From an uncultured Legionellales bacterium (GTDB lineage: Bacteria > Pseudomonadota > Gammaproteobacteria > UBA1113), in assembly GCA_945957175.1 (NCBI GenBank), contig CAMFJL010000016.1:1-49136 (forward strand): a stretch of 49,136 nt of DNA, read 5' to 3'. Below, one piece after another: positions 27,722 to 38,100 of this stretch. Positions within the stretch are counted from its first letter, which is position 1, and the number at the start of each line of letters is the position of its first letter. A program made the position numbers and the translations under genes. A model generated the notes under the pieces. That model was not told the DNA's origin. It was given only the letters and a program-made list of their open reading frames with translations, and made no database searches.

Positions 27722-27844
27722 AGTGTCAGTTATCACCTTTTAAAGTTAAGGCTTCTACAGCATTCCAAGTTCTGGCAAGACGACCGACATGGTATTCCGA
27801 TGAGCAACGCAACCAGGGCTTGAAAGGCAAAAGAGAAAGTGGGT

Positions 27845-27956
27845 GGCAGCGCATATTAGCCACAACTCGGCACCTGCGACGAGAGCTACCGTTGCTTCCT
27901 TCCGGACCTGGCGGGGTTTACCCTCTAACATTGCGAGTGCGCCAATAGCGCTACCA
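27845..27956 (-). ncRNA. ffs: 4.5S signal recognition particle RNA (bacterial small type)
   Basis: The conserved SRP domain IV hairpin is unmistakable on the minus strand (CCAGGTCCGGAAGGAAGCA, with the GGAA tetraloop). The ends pair: 5' GGTAGCGC (27955-27948) with 3' GCGCTGCC (27854-27847), giving a rod of about 110 bases like the E. coli 114-base RNA. Ends are approximate. It lies upstream of dnaX in the same direction and binds Ffh for co-translational membrane targeting. Confidence 0.93.
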
Positions 27957-27966
27957 TAGAGGCGTT

Positions 27967-27996
27967 ATCATAGCAGTTTTATGGCGTGACTCGCAA
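27967..27996 (-). promoter_or_regulatory. Sigma-70 promoter of the SRP RNA gene
   Basis: On the minus strand TTGCGA (27996-27991) and TATGAT (27972-27967) are separated by 18 bases. The predicted start lies seven bases further on, close to the 5' end deduced from RNA pairing. Confidence 0.7.
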
Positions 27997-27999
27997 TCT

Positions 28000-28656
28000 T
28001 TAAAACTGCATTTCTGGTACATGACTTGGAATGACTAGCTTACCTGCGGTGAGCTGTTGAATGGTATCGACGCTGACGTCGGGTGCGCGCTCACGCAAAT
28101 GAAATGCGCCATTTTCGATATCAAGTACAGCAAGATCAGTCACAACACGGTGAATACAATGCATGCCTGTCAGTGGTAATGTACAGCGAGTAAGCAGTTT
28201 CGACTCACCTTCTTTATTGGCATGCGCCATGGCGACGATGATGTGTTGCGCGCCGGCAACTAAATCCATAGCGCCACCCATGCCTTTAATGAGTTTTCCT
28301 GGGATCATCCATGAGGCAATGCTACCTTGCTCATCGACTTCAAAAGCACCTAGCACGGTTAAATCAATATGGCCACCGCGAATCATTGCAAAACTGTCGG
28401 CTGAAGAAAAATAGGCAGCGCCTTGAATTGCCGTGACTGTTTCTTTACCGGCATTAATTAAATCAGGATCCACTTCATCAGCAGTTGGATAAGGGCCAAT
28501 GCCTAATAAACCATTTTCAGATTGCAACATGACTTCAATGTTTGGGTCGATATAATTAGCAACGAGTGTTGGAATACCAATACCCAAATTCACATAATAA
28601 CCATCATGAATTTCTTTAGCGATCCGCTTAGCGATTTGTTCGCGAGTTAAAGCCAT
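28000..28656 (-). CDS. scoB: Succinyl-CoA:3-ketoacid CoA-transferase subunit B
   Basis: Beta subunit of a two-subunit class-I CoA transferase that activates acetoacetate (or a similar 3-oxoacid) with CoA from succinyl-CoA. In this 218-residue protein the catalytic glutamate is E47 in QSENGLLGIGPYP. Also visible are YVNLGIGIPTLVANY, the RGGHIDLTVLGAFEVD segment, the GKLIKGMGGAMDLVAGA loop and the terminal DVSVDTIQQLTAGKL. The start overlaps the scoA stop by one base (TAATG), so the subunits are coupled. An acetate or butyrate-acetoacetate transferase is a less likely alternative, judged by SCOT-like motifs. Confidence 0.92.
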   Translation of the reverse strand: MALTREQIAKRIAKEIHDGYYVNLGIGIPTLVANYIDPNIEVMLQSENGLLGIGPYPTADEVDPDLINAGKETVTAIQGAAYFSSADSFAMIRGGHIDLTVLGAFEVDEQGSIASWMIPGKLIKGMGGAMDLVAGAQHIIVAMAHANKEGESKLLTRCTLPLTGMHCIHRVVTDLAVLDIENGAFHLRERAPDVSVDTIQQLTAGKLVIPSHVPEMQF

Positions 28657-29366
28657 TAGCGTGTTCCTTCCGTGCGAGTCATGGTGCGCTCAATGCGTTT
28701 TTCAAAGTTGCCTTGAATTATGCGAGTGACGTAAATACCAGGTGTGTGAATATGATCGGGATCTAACATGCCAGGCTCAACAATTTCTTCAACTTCTGCA
28801 ACAGTGATTTTTCCAGCAGTTGCCATCATAGGATTAAAATTACGCGCTGTTTTACGATAGATTAAATTACCAAGGGTATCGGCTTTCCACGCCTTGATGA
28901 GTGCAAAATCAGCAGTGAGTGACGGCTCTAAGACATAATGCTTGCCATGAATTTCTCGTGTTTCTTTACCTTCTGCAACCAAAGTACCATAACCGGTTGC
29001 AGTAAAAAATGCAGGAATACCTGCACCACCGGCTCGAATTTTTTCAGCTAAAGTGCCTTGTGGTGTTAAGATCACTTCCATTTCACCAGATATCGATAAT
29101 TGTTCAAATAAGGCATTTTCGCCGACGTAAGAGGCTATCATGGTTTTAATTTGGCGATTCTCCAACCACAAACCCAAACCAAAGCCATCTACACCAGCGT
29201 TGTTGGAAATACATGTAAGGCTGTTGATGGGTTTTTTTGATACTGCATGGATAAGCCCTTCAGGAATACCACACAAACCAAAACCACCAATCATCACGGT
29301 CATACCACTGGTTAAGCCAGCCAAAGCAGCATCATAGTTGGTTACAACTTTATGGAGTCCAGACAT
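28656..29366 (-). CDS. scoA: Succinyl-CoA:3-ketoacid CoA-transferase subunit A
   Basis: Alpha subunit, 236 residues, providing the CoA-binding fold. [18 protein letters not shown] (about residues 22-39) is the glycine-rich CoA loop. [65 protein letters not shown]-type segments and the [23 protein letters not shown] signature follow. The pair lets the cell use ketone bodies or channel acetoacetyl groups into poly-3-hydroxybutyrate or the TCA cycle. It is the first gene of a two-gene unit. Confidence 0.93.
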   Translation of the reverse strand: MSGLHKVVTNYDAALAGLTSGMTVMIGGFGLCGIPEGLIHAVSKKPINSLTCISNNAGVDGFGLGLWLENRQIKTMIASYVGENALFEQLSISGEMEVILTPQGTLAEKIRAGGAGIPAFFTATGYGTLVAEGKETREIHGKHYVLEPSLTADFALIKAWKADTLGNLIYRKTARNFNPMMATAGKITVAEVEEIVEPGMLDPDHIHTPGIYVTRIIQGNFEKRIERTMTRTEGTR

Positions 29367-29445
29367 TATTCGCTCGTCTATTCAAGATAAGGGACTACTA
29401 GTATAACCAGTGTTAGATGCTGCCGCAATTACCGTCCTAGGAGCG

Positions 29446-29889
29446 CTAATTGATAGCACCGTAGGGCGATGCTGACTGTCCAAGTAGCGCGCGTTGATCG
29501 TTTTCACTCAGATCCGTTTCAGGGCTAGGGTTACAGCCAAACATGGAAGCTATGGTGTTAGTGATAACGGGCCTTCTTAGCGGGGTCTCGTCTTGGGTAC
29601 AGGCTTGATAGGTTGATAATCCGAAACAGGTAAGTAGCGGAAGACCAATGCACGCAGATGCTGAAGCTAAAGCTATGATTGGCCCCGATAATTTAGCCAG
29701 CGAAGTTGCAGAAGCTACAAGGGCAGCTTCCATAGTACCACCACCACAGGGGTCAATTGCGATGCTCCAGAAAGTTGAGTCGACACATGATGTTTCTGTC
29801 GTATCCCCGGCGATACTATCGTCTTCTCCTCTGAGGGTGTGGGTATCTGATATTATAGTTGTTTCATTGTCGGTAGCATTTGTTTGCAT
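29446..29889 (-). CDS. Small orphan protein with hydrophobic centre, unknown function
   Basis: I do not recognise this 147-residue protein. A Thr/Asp-rich acidic N-terminus (residues 1-45) precedes an Ala/Ser/Gly-rich hydrophobic stretch (about 52-93: MEAALVASATSLAKLSGPII.., then CIGLPLLTCFG) that could form a membrane hairpin. A polar tail ending SPYGAIN follows. Six Cys are present. The gene has an unusually good promoter (TTGACT-17-TATCAT) and GAGGAG at the ribosome binding site, so it is very probably expressed. It stands alone between scoA and queA. A secreted effector or small membrane protein is possible; there is no family evidence. Confidence 0.7.
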   Translation of the reverse strand: MQTNATDNETTIISDTHTLRGEDDSIAGDTTETSCVDSTFWSIAIDPCGGGTMEAALVASATSLAKLSGPIIALASASACIGLPLLTCFGLSTYQACTQDETPLRRPVITNTIASMFGCNPSPETDLSENDQRALLGQSASPYGAIN

Positions 29890-29922
29890 GATTATTGCTC
29901 CTCGTGGGTTAGTACAAATGCA

Positions 29923-29951
29923 ATGATAAACAATAATTGTTGTCTAGTCAA
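29923..29951 (-). promoter_or_regulatory. Sigma-70 promoter of the 147-residue orphan gene
   Basis: Minus strand TTGACT (29951-29946), a 17-base spacer, then TATCAT (29928-29923). A GAGGAG ribosome binding site follows upstream of the ATG at 29889. Confidence 0.7.
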
Positions 29952-30019
29952 CTGTTGTTGAAAAATAAAAATCCAGCATGCGAAAAAGTGCAGCCATATA
30001 CCCATGGATGTTGCGATAG

Positions 30020-30169
30020 CACCTAGGTGTGCGAGACTACCTATGCTCAGATCTAAAATCAGGTAGAGACACTATCATCGCCGCAACGGCTTTAGTTCAT
30101 GGTATGATTGTGATGACAAGAGACGTAAGTGATTTTGATAAAACCGGGGCTGAGTTATTGAGCCCTTAG
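30020..30169 (+). pseudogene. C-terminal remnant of a VapC-type PIN-domain toxin
   Basis: An open stretch ending in TAG at 30167-30169 translates to TIIAATALVHGMIVMTRDVS followed by DFDKTGAELLSP. This is the typical last 35 residues of VapC/FitB-type PIN toxins (IAATAL-HG--LVTRN--DF--TGV-LLNP). The frame is closed by a stop at 30017-30019. The N-terminal half with the catalytic acidic residues is absent, and no antitoxin gene is seen. The 307-base gap is otherwise empty apart from the flanking promoter elements. Residues before about 30068 do not look like a PIN domain. Confidence 0.72.
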
Positions 30170-30170
30170 G

Positions 30171-30176
30171 TATAAT
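30171..30176 (+). promoter_or_regulatory. Possible -10 box upstream of queA
   Basis: Perfect TATAAT 20 bases before the queA ATG. There is no convincing -35 at the right distance, so the call is tentative. Confidence 0.35.
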
Positions 30177-30196
30177 AAATTGAGACAAAACAAGTT

Positions 30197-31216
30197 ATGC
30201 ATATCAGTGATTTTGATTTTCATCTGCCACCTGAACTTATTGCACGTTATCCGTTGCCGACACGATCGCAAAGCCGGTTGTTACGTGTATTTCCCCAGCA
30301 AACTCATCTTGAGCATTACGCATTTCAACAATTGCCGGATTTGCTCAAGGCAGGGGATTTATTGGTATTGAATGATACCCGGGTATTAAAGGCGAGATTA
30401 TTCGGACACAAAACCTCGGGTGGGCAAGTCGAGTTGCTCATTGAGCGTATCCAAGATTCAAATCGAGCGCTGGCGCATATAAAGGCAAGCAAAGCACCGA
30501 AAGTAGGCAGTGAAGTGATCCTTGCACAAGATTATCGCTTGAGGGTGCTAGGGCGGCAAGATAGATTATATGAACTCGAGCTTGTTGGCGCGGTTAATTT
30601 TTTTGAATTATTAGAACAATTAGGTGAAATACCTTTGCCGCCTTATATGGATAGAGCAGCAGATGCAAGCGATATTGAGCGTTATCAAACGGTGTATGCT
30701 GAACATTTAGGTTCTGTCGCAGCGCCAACAGCAGGTTTACATTTTGATAAAGCATTAATGGATAGACTGCATGAGTCTGGGGTCAATATAGCTTATGTGA
30801 CTTTACATGTAGGTGCAGGTACATTTTTACCGGTGCAAGTCGAGGATATCACGACGCATCAATTACATGAAGAGTTGGCTGACATAAGCGCAGCCACTGT
30901 GGCGATGATAAAAGAAGCGAAAGCACGCGGCGGGCGAGTGATTGCTGTGGGTACAACCAGTGTGCGTTCATTAGAAAGCGCAGCTATAGGTGGTGAATTG
31001 AAACCTTTTTGTGGTGATACACGCTTGTTCATTTATCCTGGATTCCGTTTTCAAGTCATCGATGGTATGATCACCAACTTTCATTTACCTAAATCATCCT
31101 TGCTTATGCTAGTGGCTGCATTGACGAGTCTTGAAACCATGAAACAAGCGTATCAAACAGCTATTGATCTGGGTTATCGATTTTACAGTTATGGCGATGC
31201 GATGTTGATTATTTGA
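30197..31216 (+). CDS. queA: S-adenosylmethionine:tRNA ribosyltransferase-isomerase QueA
   Basis: Transfers and isomerises the ribosyl part of SAM onto preQ1 in tRNA, forming epoxyqueuosine at position 34. The 339-residue protein is full-length: FDFHLPPELIARYPLPTRSQSRLL at the start, LLVLNDTRVLKARLFG, the IPLPPYMDR segment and QTVYAEHLGSVAAPTAGLHF. HVGAGTFLPVQVEDI, VGTTSVRSLESA and the end MITNFHLPKSSLLMLVAA complete it. It precedes tgt, the preceding enzyme of the same pathway, after a gap of about 150 bases filled mostly by a repeat copy. No preQ1 riboswitch was visible upstream. Confidence 0.97.
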   Translation: MHISDFDFHLPPELIARYPLPTRSQSRLLRVFPQQTHLEHYAFQQLPDLLKAGDLLVLNDTRVLKARLFGHKTSGGQVELLIERIQDSNRALAHIKASKAPKVGSEVILAQDYRLRVLGRQDRLYELELVGAVNFFELLEQLGEIPLPPYMDRAADASDIERYQTVYAEHLGSVAAPTAGLHFDKALMDRLHESGVNIAYVTLHVGAGTFLPVQVEDITTHQLHEELADISAATVAMIKEAKARGGRVIAVGTTSVRSLESAAIGGELKPFCGDTRLFIYPGFRFQVIDGMITNFHLPKSSLLMLVAALTSLETMKQAYQTAIDLGYRFYSYGDAMLII

Positions 31217-31253
31217 CGTTTTGTTAGCGGATTTTGCCAGCGTTTCGTGTCAG

Positions 31254-31328
31254 AAATGCCCTTCCTCTCTTGCGAGGGCATACGGTCGAAGGCCGGATGG
31301 GTAATAAAGCCATCGCTCAGTGATGGCA
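31254..31328 (-). repeat. Partly degenerate inverted-orientation copy of the dispersed repeat
   Basis: AAATGCCCTTCCTCTCTTGC, GAGGGCATACGGTCGAAGGC and CGGATGGGTAATAAAGCC.ATCG match the reverse complement of the family. Here it sits between queA and tgt. Confidence 0.75.
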
Positions 31329-31333
31329 GATAA

Positions 31334-32849
<1,516 letters not shown>

Positions 32850-32860
32850 GGAAATCTTGA

Positions 32861-34750
32861 ATGAGCCGCTTCGCGACGTGGAAATTTGTATTGATTATTC
32901 TAGTGACCCTGTTTGGTATTATCTATGCGGTACCGAATTGGTATGGTGATGAGCCAGCAGTGCAAATTTCAACAAGTAACGAAGCGGCCATTGATGCTTT
33001 ACCCTCACAAGTAGAGAAGCTTCTTGCTGCTGCCAATCTACCTATCAAATCCTATCAAACACAAAGCGATGGACTTCTAGTACGTTTTAACAGTACGAAT
33101 GATCAGCTTGCTGCGCAAACGCAATTGGCGGGGCAGCTCGGTAGTCAATACGCAGTTGCGCTGAATTTAGCACCGACAACACCAAAATGGTTAACAAGTA
33201 TTGGTGCTAATCCTATGCGTTTAGGCTTAGATTTACGCGGTGGCGTTCACTTTTTATTGGCCATTGATGTGAATGCTTTATTGAATCGGCGCATTAGCGG
33301 TGATTCTCGTAGCATAAGTGATGAGCTTCGTAGTCAAAATATTCGTTATAGCAGCATCAATGTGACACCTGATAATCATATTATTTTAGGTTTTAGAGAT
33401 GCAGATGCGGCCAATAAAGCGAGCCGTTTAGTTGCATCGCAATTTCCTGAATTGCTGTTAGTTGCGAATAATAAAGATAACCTGCTTGAACTTAACTTTA
33501 GTATGACGCCCCAAGCTGTGATAGATGCACAAAATTATGCTGTAGAACAAACAACGACGATTTTACGTAATCGAATTAATCAATTAGGTATTGCTGAGCC
33601 TACAGTACAACGCCAAGGTGCTGATAGAATTGCGGTTGATTTACCCGGTATTCAAGATATGACGCGTGCAAGACAAATTCTTGGCGGTACAGCAACACTT
33701 GAATTTCGACTGGTGGATGTGAACCACGATCCCAATGCTGCCGCGCAAGGTGTTGTGCCGGCAGGCGATAAGCTTTATCGTAGTGATGATGGTCCTATTT
33801 TGCTACAAAATCGCGTTATTTTATCAGGCACATCGATTACCGGCGCGGTAGCCAGTACGGGTGAAGATGGTCGGCCTTCCGTGAATATTCGTCTAGGTGG
33901 CGGTGGTGAAGCTACATTTTATCGAATTACAGGTGATAATGTTGGTAAACCCTTAGCGATTGTTTATGTTGAGAGTAAAATGACGCCGGCAGAGCAAGAT
34001 GGCAAGACGGTATACCATACACAAAAATCAGAAAGAATCATCAGTGTTGCTAATATTCAAAGCGCATTACCTAATCAATTCCAAATTACAGGCTTAAGTT
34101 CTGCAACGGAAGCCAACGATTTAGCACTATTATTGCGTGCAGGTGCATTACCCGCACCTATTTCTATCATTGAAGAGAGTACCATAGGTCCAACATTAGG
34201 CGCTCAAAATATTCATAAAGGGGTTATGTCCGTTGAGATAGGCTTTATTCTCATTGTAGTGTTTATGGCAATTTACTATAGCTTAATGGGACTTATTGCT
34301 GATGTAGCCTTGCTTTTAAATTTAATTTTAATTATTGCAGTGCTGTCAGTTCTTGGCGCAACACTTACCTTGCCAGCAATTGCAGGTATTGTATTGACAG
34401 TGGGTATGGCCGTTGATGCCAATGTTTTAATTTTTGAGCGCATTCGTGAAGAGTTGCGATTAGGTATGTCACCACAAGCGAGTATTCAAGCAGGTTTTGA
34501 GCGTGCGTTTGCAACGATTGTGGATGCTAATGTGACAACACTTATTGCAGCGATTGCGTTATTTGGCATTGGCACTGGTGCTGTTAAAGGTTTTGCGGTG
34601 ACATTAACCATTGGTATCTTGATTTCTATGTTTACTGCAGTGACAGCAACACGCGCATTAATTTATCTTTGCTATGGTGGCCGTAAGAAGGTTCAGCGTT
34701 TATCTATTGGTATTACTTTGCCTAGTGATCAGAAAAAGTCGTCGATATGA
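32861..34750 (+). CDS. secD: Protein translocase subunit SecD
   Basis: Proton-driven RND-family component that pulls exported proteins through SecYEG. The 629-residue protein has an N-terminal membrane helix (about 9-25) and a large periplasmic P1 region with GLDLRGGVHFLLAID and NRINQLGIAEPTVQRQGADRIAVDLPG. Five C-terminal helices follow, including the proton-path Asp in VGMAVDANVLIFERIREEL (about 525-543). The length is normal (E. coli 615). Its stop overlaps the start of an IcmD-like gene by four bases; secF, normally the partner at this place, is absent from the window. Confidence 0.96.
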   Translation: MSRFATWKFVLIILVTLFGIIYAVPNWYGDEPAVQISTSNEAAIDALPSQVEKLLAAANLPIKSYQTQSDGLLVRFNSTNDQLAAQTQLAGQLGSQYAVALNLAPTTPKWLTSIGANPMRLGLDLRGGVHFLLAIDVNALLNRRISGDSRSISDELRSQNIRYSSINVTPDNHIILGFRDADAANKASRLVASQFPELLLVANNKDNLLELNFSMTPQAVIDAQNYAVEQTTTILRNRINQLGIAEPTVQRQGADRIAVDLPGIQDMTRARQILGGTATLEFRLVDVNHDPNAAAQGVVPAGDKLYRSDDGPILLQNRVILSGTSITGAVASTGEDGRPSVNIRLGGGGEATFYRITGDNVGKPLAIVYVESKMTPAEQDGKTVYHTQKSERIISVANIQSALPNQFQITGLSSATEANDLALLLRAGALPAPISIIEESTIGPTLGAQNIHKGVMSVEIGFILIVVFMAIYYSLMGLIADVALLLNLILIIAVLSVLGATLTLPAIAGIVLTVGMAVDANVLIFERIREELRLGMSPQASIQAGFERAFATIVDANVTTLIAAIALFGIGTGAVKGFAVTLTIGILISMFTAVTATRALIYLCYGGRKKVQRLSIGITLPSDQKKSSI

Positions 34751-35085
34751 AAAAACACCGCTATCTTAAATCCCTATTATCTTGCTTAGGTATATTAAGT
34801 TTAATACCTATACCAGGCATGGCGGCGGAGAGTTTAGGCACGATTGCGAATAATCTTTTAGTGCCGGCCACAGGTATTGCGCATATGCTGAATTTAGCAT
34901 CAGTCATTTGTGGTACGGGTTTTCTTTTAGCTGCGGTGTTGCAGTATAAAAATCATCGAGATAATCCACAAGAAGTGCCGTTAAGTCGGCCCGTCACTTA
35001 TTTGATACTGGGATTGGCCTTGGTATTATTGCCGTATTTTACCATGATTTCTCAAGGTGCTTCCTTTATCAGTAGCTTGTTTTAA
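34747..35085 (+). CDS. IcmD/DotP-like small membrane protein, coupled to secD
   Basis: 112 residues: a signal-like N-terminus (about 1-27, ending PGMAA) and a first hydrophobic helix (about 40-66). The segment LQYKNHRDNPQEVPLSRPVTYL is followed by a second helix LILGLALVLLPYFTMISQGA. The pattern K-H-(K/R)-DNP-Q-(I/V)-P--PV/I followed by a final helix is what I know from IcmD (DotP) of the Dot/Icm type IVB secretion system, where it is a small inner-membrane component. The match is from memory, not alignment. No other dot/icm gene is in the window. The ATGA overlap with secD suggests the same mRNA. It could be an IcmD paralogue with another role. Confidence 0.65.
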   Translation: MKKHRYLKSLLSCLGILSLIPIPGMAAESLGTIANNLLVPATGIAHMLNLASVICGTGFLLAAVLQYKNHRDNPQEVPLSRPVTYLILGLALVLLPYFTMISQGASFISSLF

Positions 35086-35110
35086 AATCAAACGACATGC
35101 ATCGTTATAA

Positions 35111-35165
35111 TTCTTCTTCCCTTGCAAGGCCGACAAAAAAACATCATATAGTGATGGCAAATATG
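35111..35165 (-). repeat. Highly degenerate copy of the dispersed repeat
   Basis: TTCTTCTTCCCTTGCAAGGC, a CGAC remnant, and ATCATATAGTGATGGCAAA correspond to the hairpin and left end of the reversed repeat, between the convergent IcmD-like and RND genes. Confidence 0.5.
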
Positions 35166-35189
35166 CAAAATCACGTGTATGAACGCCAA

Positions 35190-38100
35190 TCAGGCTCGTT
35201 TCTGACACTTATCTAAATACAAATAAATGATAGGCGTTAAATATAAAGTTAGCCATTGCGAAACCAAGAGTCCTCCTACAACAACTAAACCTAAGGGTCT
35301 TCGACTTTCAGCACCTGCACCGATGGCAATCGCAATGGGCAGAGCACCCATGAGTGCTGCAAATGTTGTCATCATGATGGGACGAAAACGGCGCATGCAT
35401 GCTTGATAAATAGCATCTCGAGCGTCGGCACCTTGAAGCCTTGCACTATTTGCAAAATCTATCATCATAATTGCATTCTTCTTAACAATACCTAGCAGTA
35501 AAATAACACCAATAAAACCATATAAGTCTAATTCAAAGCCAAATAACCATAAAGTCAATAAACCGCCGACAGCAGCAGAAGGCAAACCTGATAAGATGGT
35601 TAAGGGATGGATGTAGCTTTCATATAAAATACCAAGTAATACATAAATAGCCAATAAGCTTAAGATAAGTACAATACCTGCACTTGACATGGAATCTGCA
35701 AAAGCCTGAGCATTGCCTTGAAAATTAAGTTGTAAATCAGGCGGCAATTTAAGTGTGTCTTTAAGGTGATTGATCTCTGACATGGCTTGACTCAGCGAAT
35801 AGCCAGGTTTTACATTAAAAGAAATAGTAATCGCGGGTAGTTGTTGTTGATGACTGATACTCACGGGGCCTTCACTAAAACTCAAATGCACGACCGCACT
35901 TAAGGGGACCAATTTGCCGGTATCTGCACGTAAATAAAGTGCATGAAGCGCATTAGGATCCAGTTGTGCATTAGGTAATAACTCAACAATCACTTCATAA
36001 TCATCTAATTCTGTATAAATGGTTGAGACTTGCTGCGTTGCGAAAGCACTTGCCAGGGTTTGTTCAATTTGCTCAGCAGAGATGCCTAAAGCAGCCGCAC
36101 GTTCCCTATCGATATCGACTTGAATTTGAGGGCCTGTAAATTGCCAGTCAGAAGTGACATCCTGCAAGGCTGGAAGCGTTTGCATGGTTTTTTGCACGCT
36201 AGCAGCAATCTTTGCCAGAGCATTTAAATTGCTGTATTGCAATGTAAATTGGTACAAGCTTTTACTGGCACGTCCGCCGATACGAAGTGCCGGTGGCAAT
36301 TGCAGATAAACAGTCATGCCAGGGATATTCGCAAGCTTGGGTCTCAGGGTTTTTAGCATCGATTCTGCGCGTTCTCGTTCGGATATTGGCGCCAATTTAG
36401 CGATAATTCGCCCTGTATTAGTGCCGCCACCGGCACCACCGGCACCAACAGAAGCCATGACACCGATAACACCAGGTTGCGCAGCAATAATGGCAACGGC
36501 TGCATTTTCTTTAGCAACCATGGCTTCAAATGATGTCGAGGGATCGGCCTCTACAAAACCTAATAATTGTCCCGTGTCTTCCGTAGGTAAAAAGCCTTTA
36601 GGAATAGTGATAAACAAGCATATGCTAAGACCTAAGCTTGTAAAAAATAGTAATAAACCAAGACGTGGCCGTGCTAGCATCCAAGTTAAGCTGCGTTGAT
36701 AATGCTCTGTGAGTTTATTAAACCATAATAGACTTTCAGTTTCATGTGTTTGGGGCTTATCGCTTAACCAGCGACTTGCTAACATAGGAATAAAGGTAAG
36801 CGCAACAATGCCGGATGCAATAATAGCAATGCTGACTGTTACAGAAAATTCATGAAATAAGCGTCCCATCAGTCCTTGCATGAATAATAGCGGTGCAAAT
36901 ACAATGATGAGGGATAAGGTCATAGCGATGATAGTAAAGGTAATTTGTTGTGCACCAACGATAGCTGCATCCATCGGGCTTAAACCACGGTCACGTTCTC
37001 TGGCAATATTTTCTAGCATGACGATGGCATCGTCGACAACGAAACCCACAGCGAGTGACAAACCTAAAAGTGTTAGATTATTTAAACTAAAATTCAGCAT
37101 ACTCATAACACCAAAAGTTGCCATGAGTGATAACGGTAGTGAAATTGCCGGAATAAAAGCAAGTTTAACGCTTTGTAAAAAAAGCATAATGACGAGCACG
37201 ACCAAGATAGAAGCAATGATCAAGGTTATATTAACTTCATGAATGGCAGCTTTAATGGAGCTTGCGCGGTCAGATACTGTGTCAATCTTAATGCCTGCTG
37301 GCAATTGCTGCTCAAATTGAGGTAGCATTTTTTTTATATTGGCAACAATTGCCACGGTATTACTGCCCGGTTGGCGTTGTATCGCTAATACAATAGCGCG
37401 ATGGCCTTTATACCAACTGGCAACTTTATCATTTTCAACACTATCAATGACGCGTCCAAGATCTTTTAAGCGTATGGGAGCGCCGTTACGGTAAGCGACG
37501 ATAAGTTGTTGATAAGCTTTCGCATTCATAAGCTGTCCATTGCTTTGAATAAGGAAGGTTTGCGTTTTACCGTCAATTGAACCTGTGGGTAAATTCACAT
37601 TATTTTGTTTAATCGCCTGTATTACTTCATCAAAGCTTAAATCGCGTGCCGCTAAAATATCGGGATCCAATTGCACACGCACTGCATATTTTTGTGAGCC
37701 ATATACATTGACCTGTGCAATGCCTTGAATGGCTGCAATACGTTGCGCTAATAACGTTTCTGCATACATATCAACGGTGGATAGTGGTAATAATTTTGCA
37801 GACATAGCAAGATAGAGAATAGGACTATCGGCTGGATTGACTTTGGCGTAAGAGGGTGGATTTGGCAAGTTATCAGGCAACTGGCCGCCAGCTGCGCTGA
37901 GGGCCGCCTGCACATCGCTTGCAGCGCCATTAATATCTGTCGTTAAAGAAAACTGTAAGGTAATCTGTGTGCTACCCAAATTGCTGACGGAGGTCATGCT
38001 GGTTAAGCCTGAAATGGCGGATAGCTGACGTTCAAGTGGTGTTGCGACAGAGGAAGCCATGGTTTGCGGGCTTGCGCCTGGAAGCTTGGCGCTTACCATA

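Noticed and set aside
29890-30196. preQ1 riboswitch upstream of queA
   Set aside because: The C-rich loop, A-rich tail and pseudoknot pattern are not visible; the region is instead a toxin-gene remnant.
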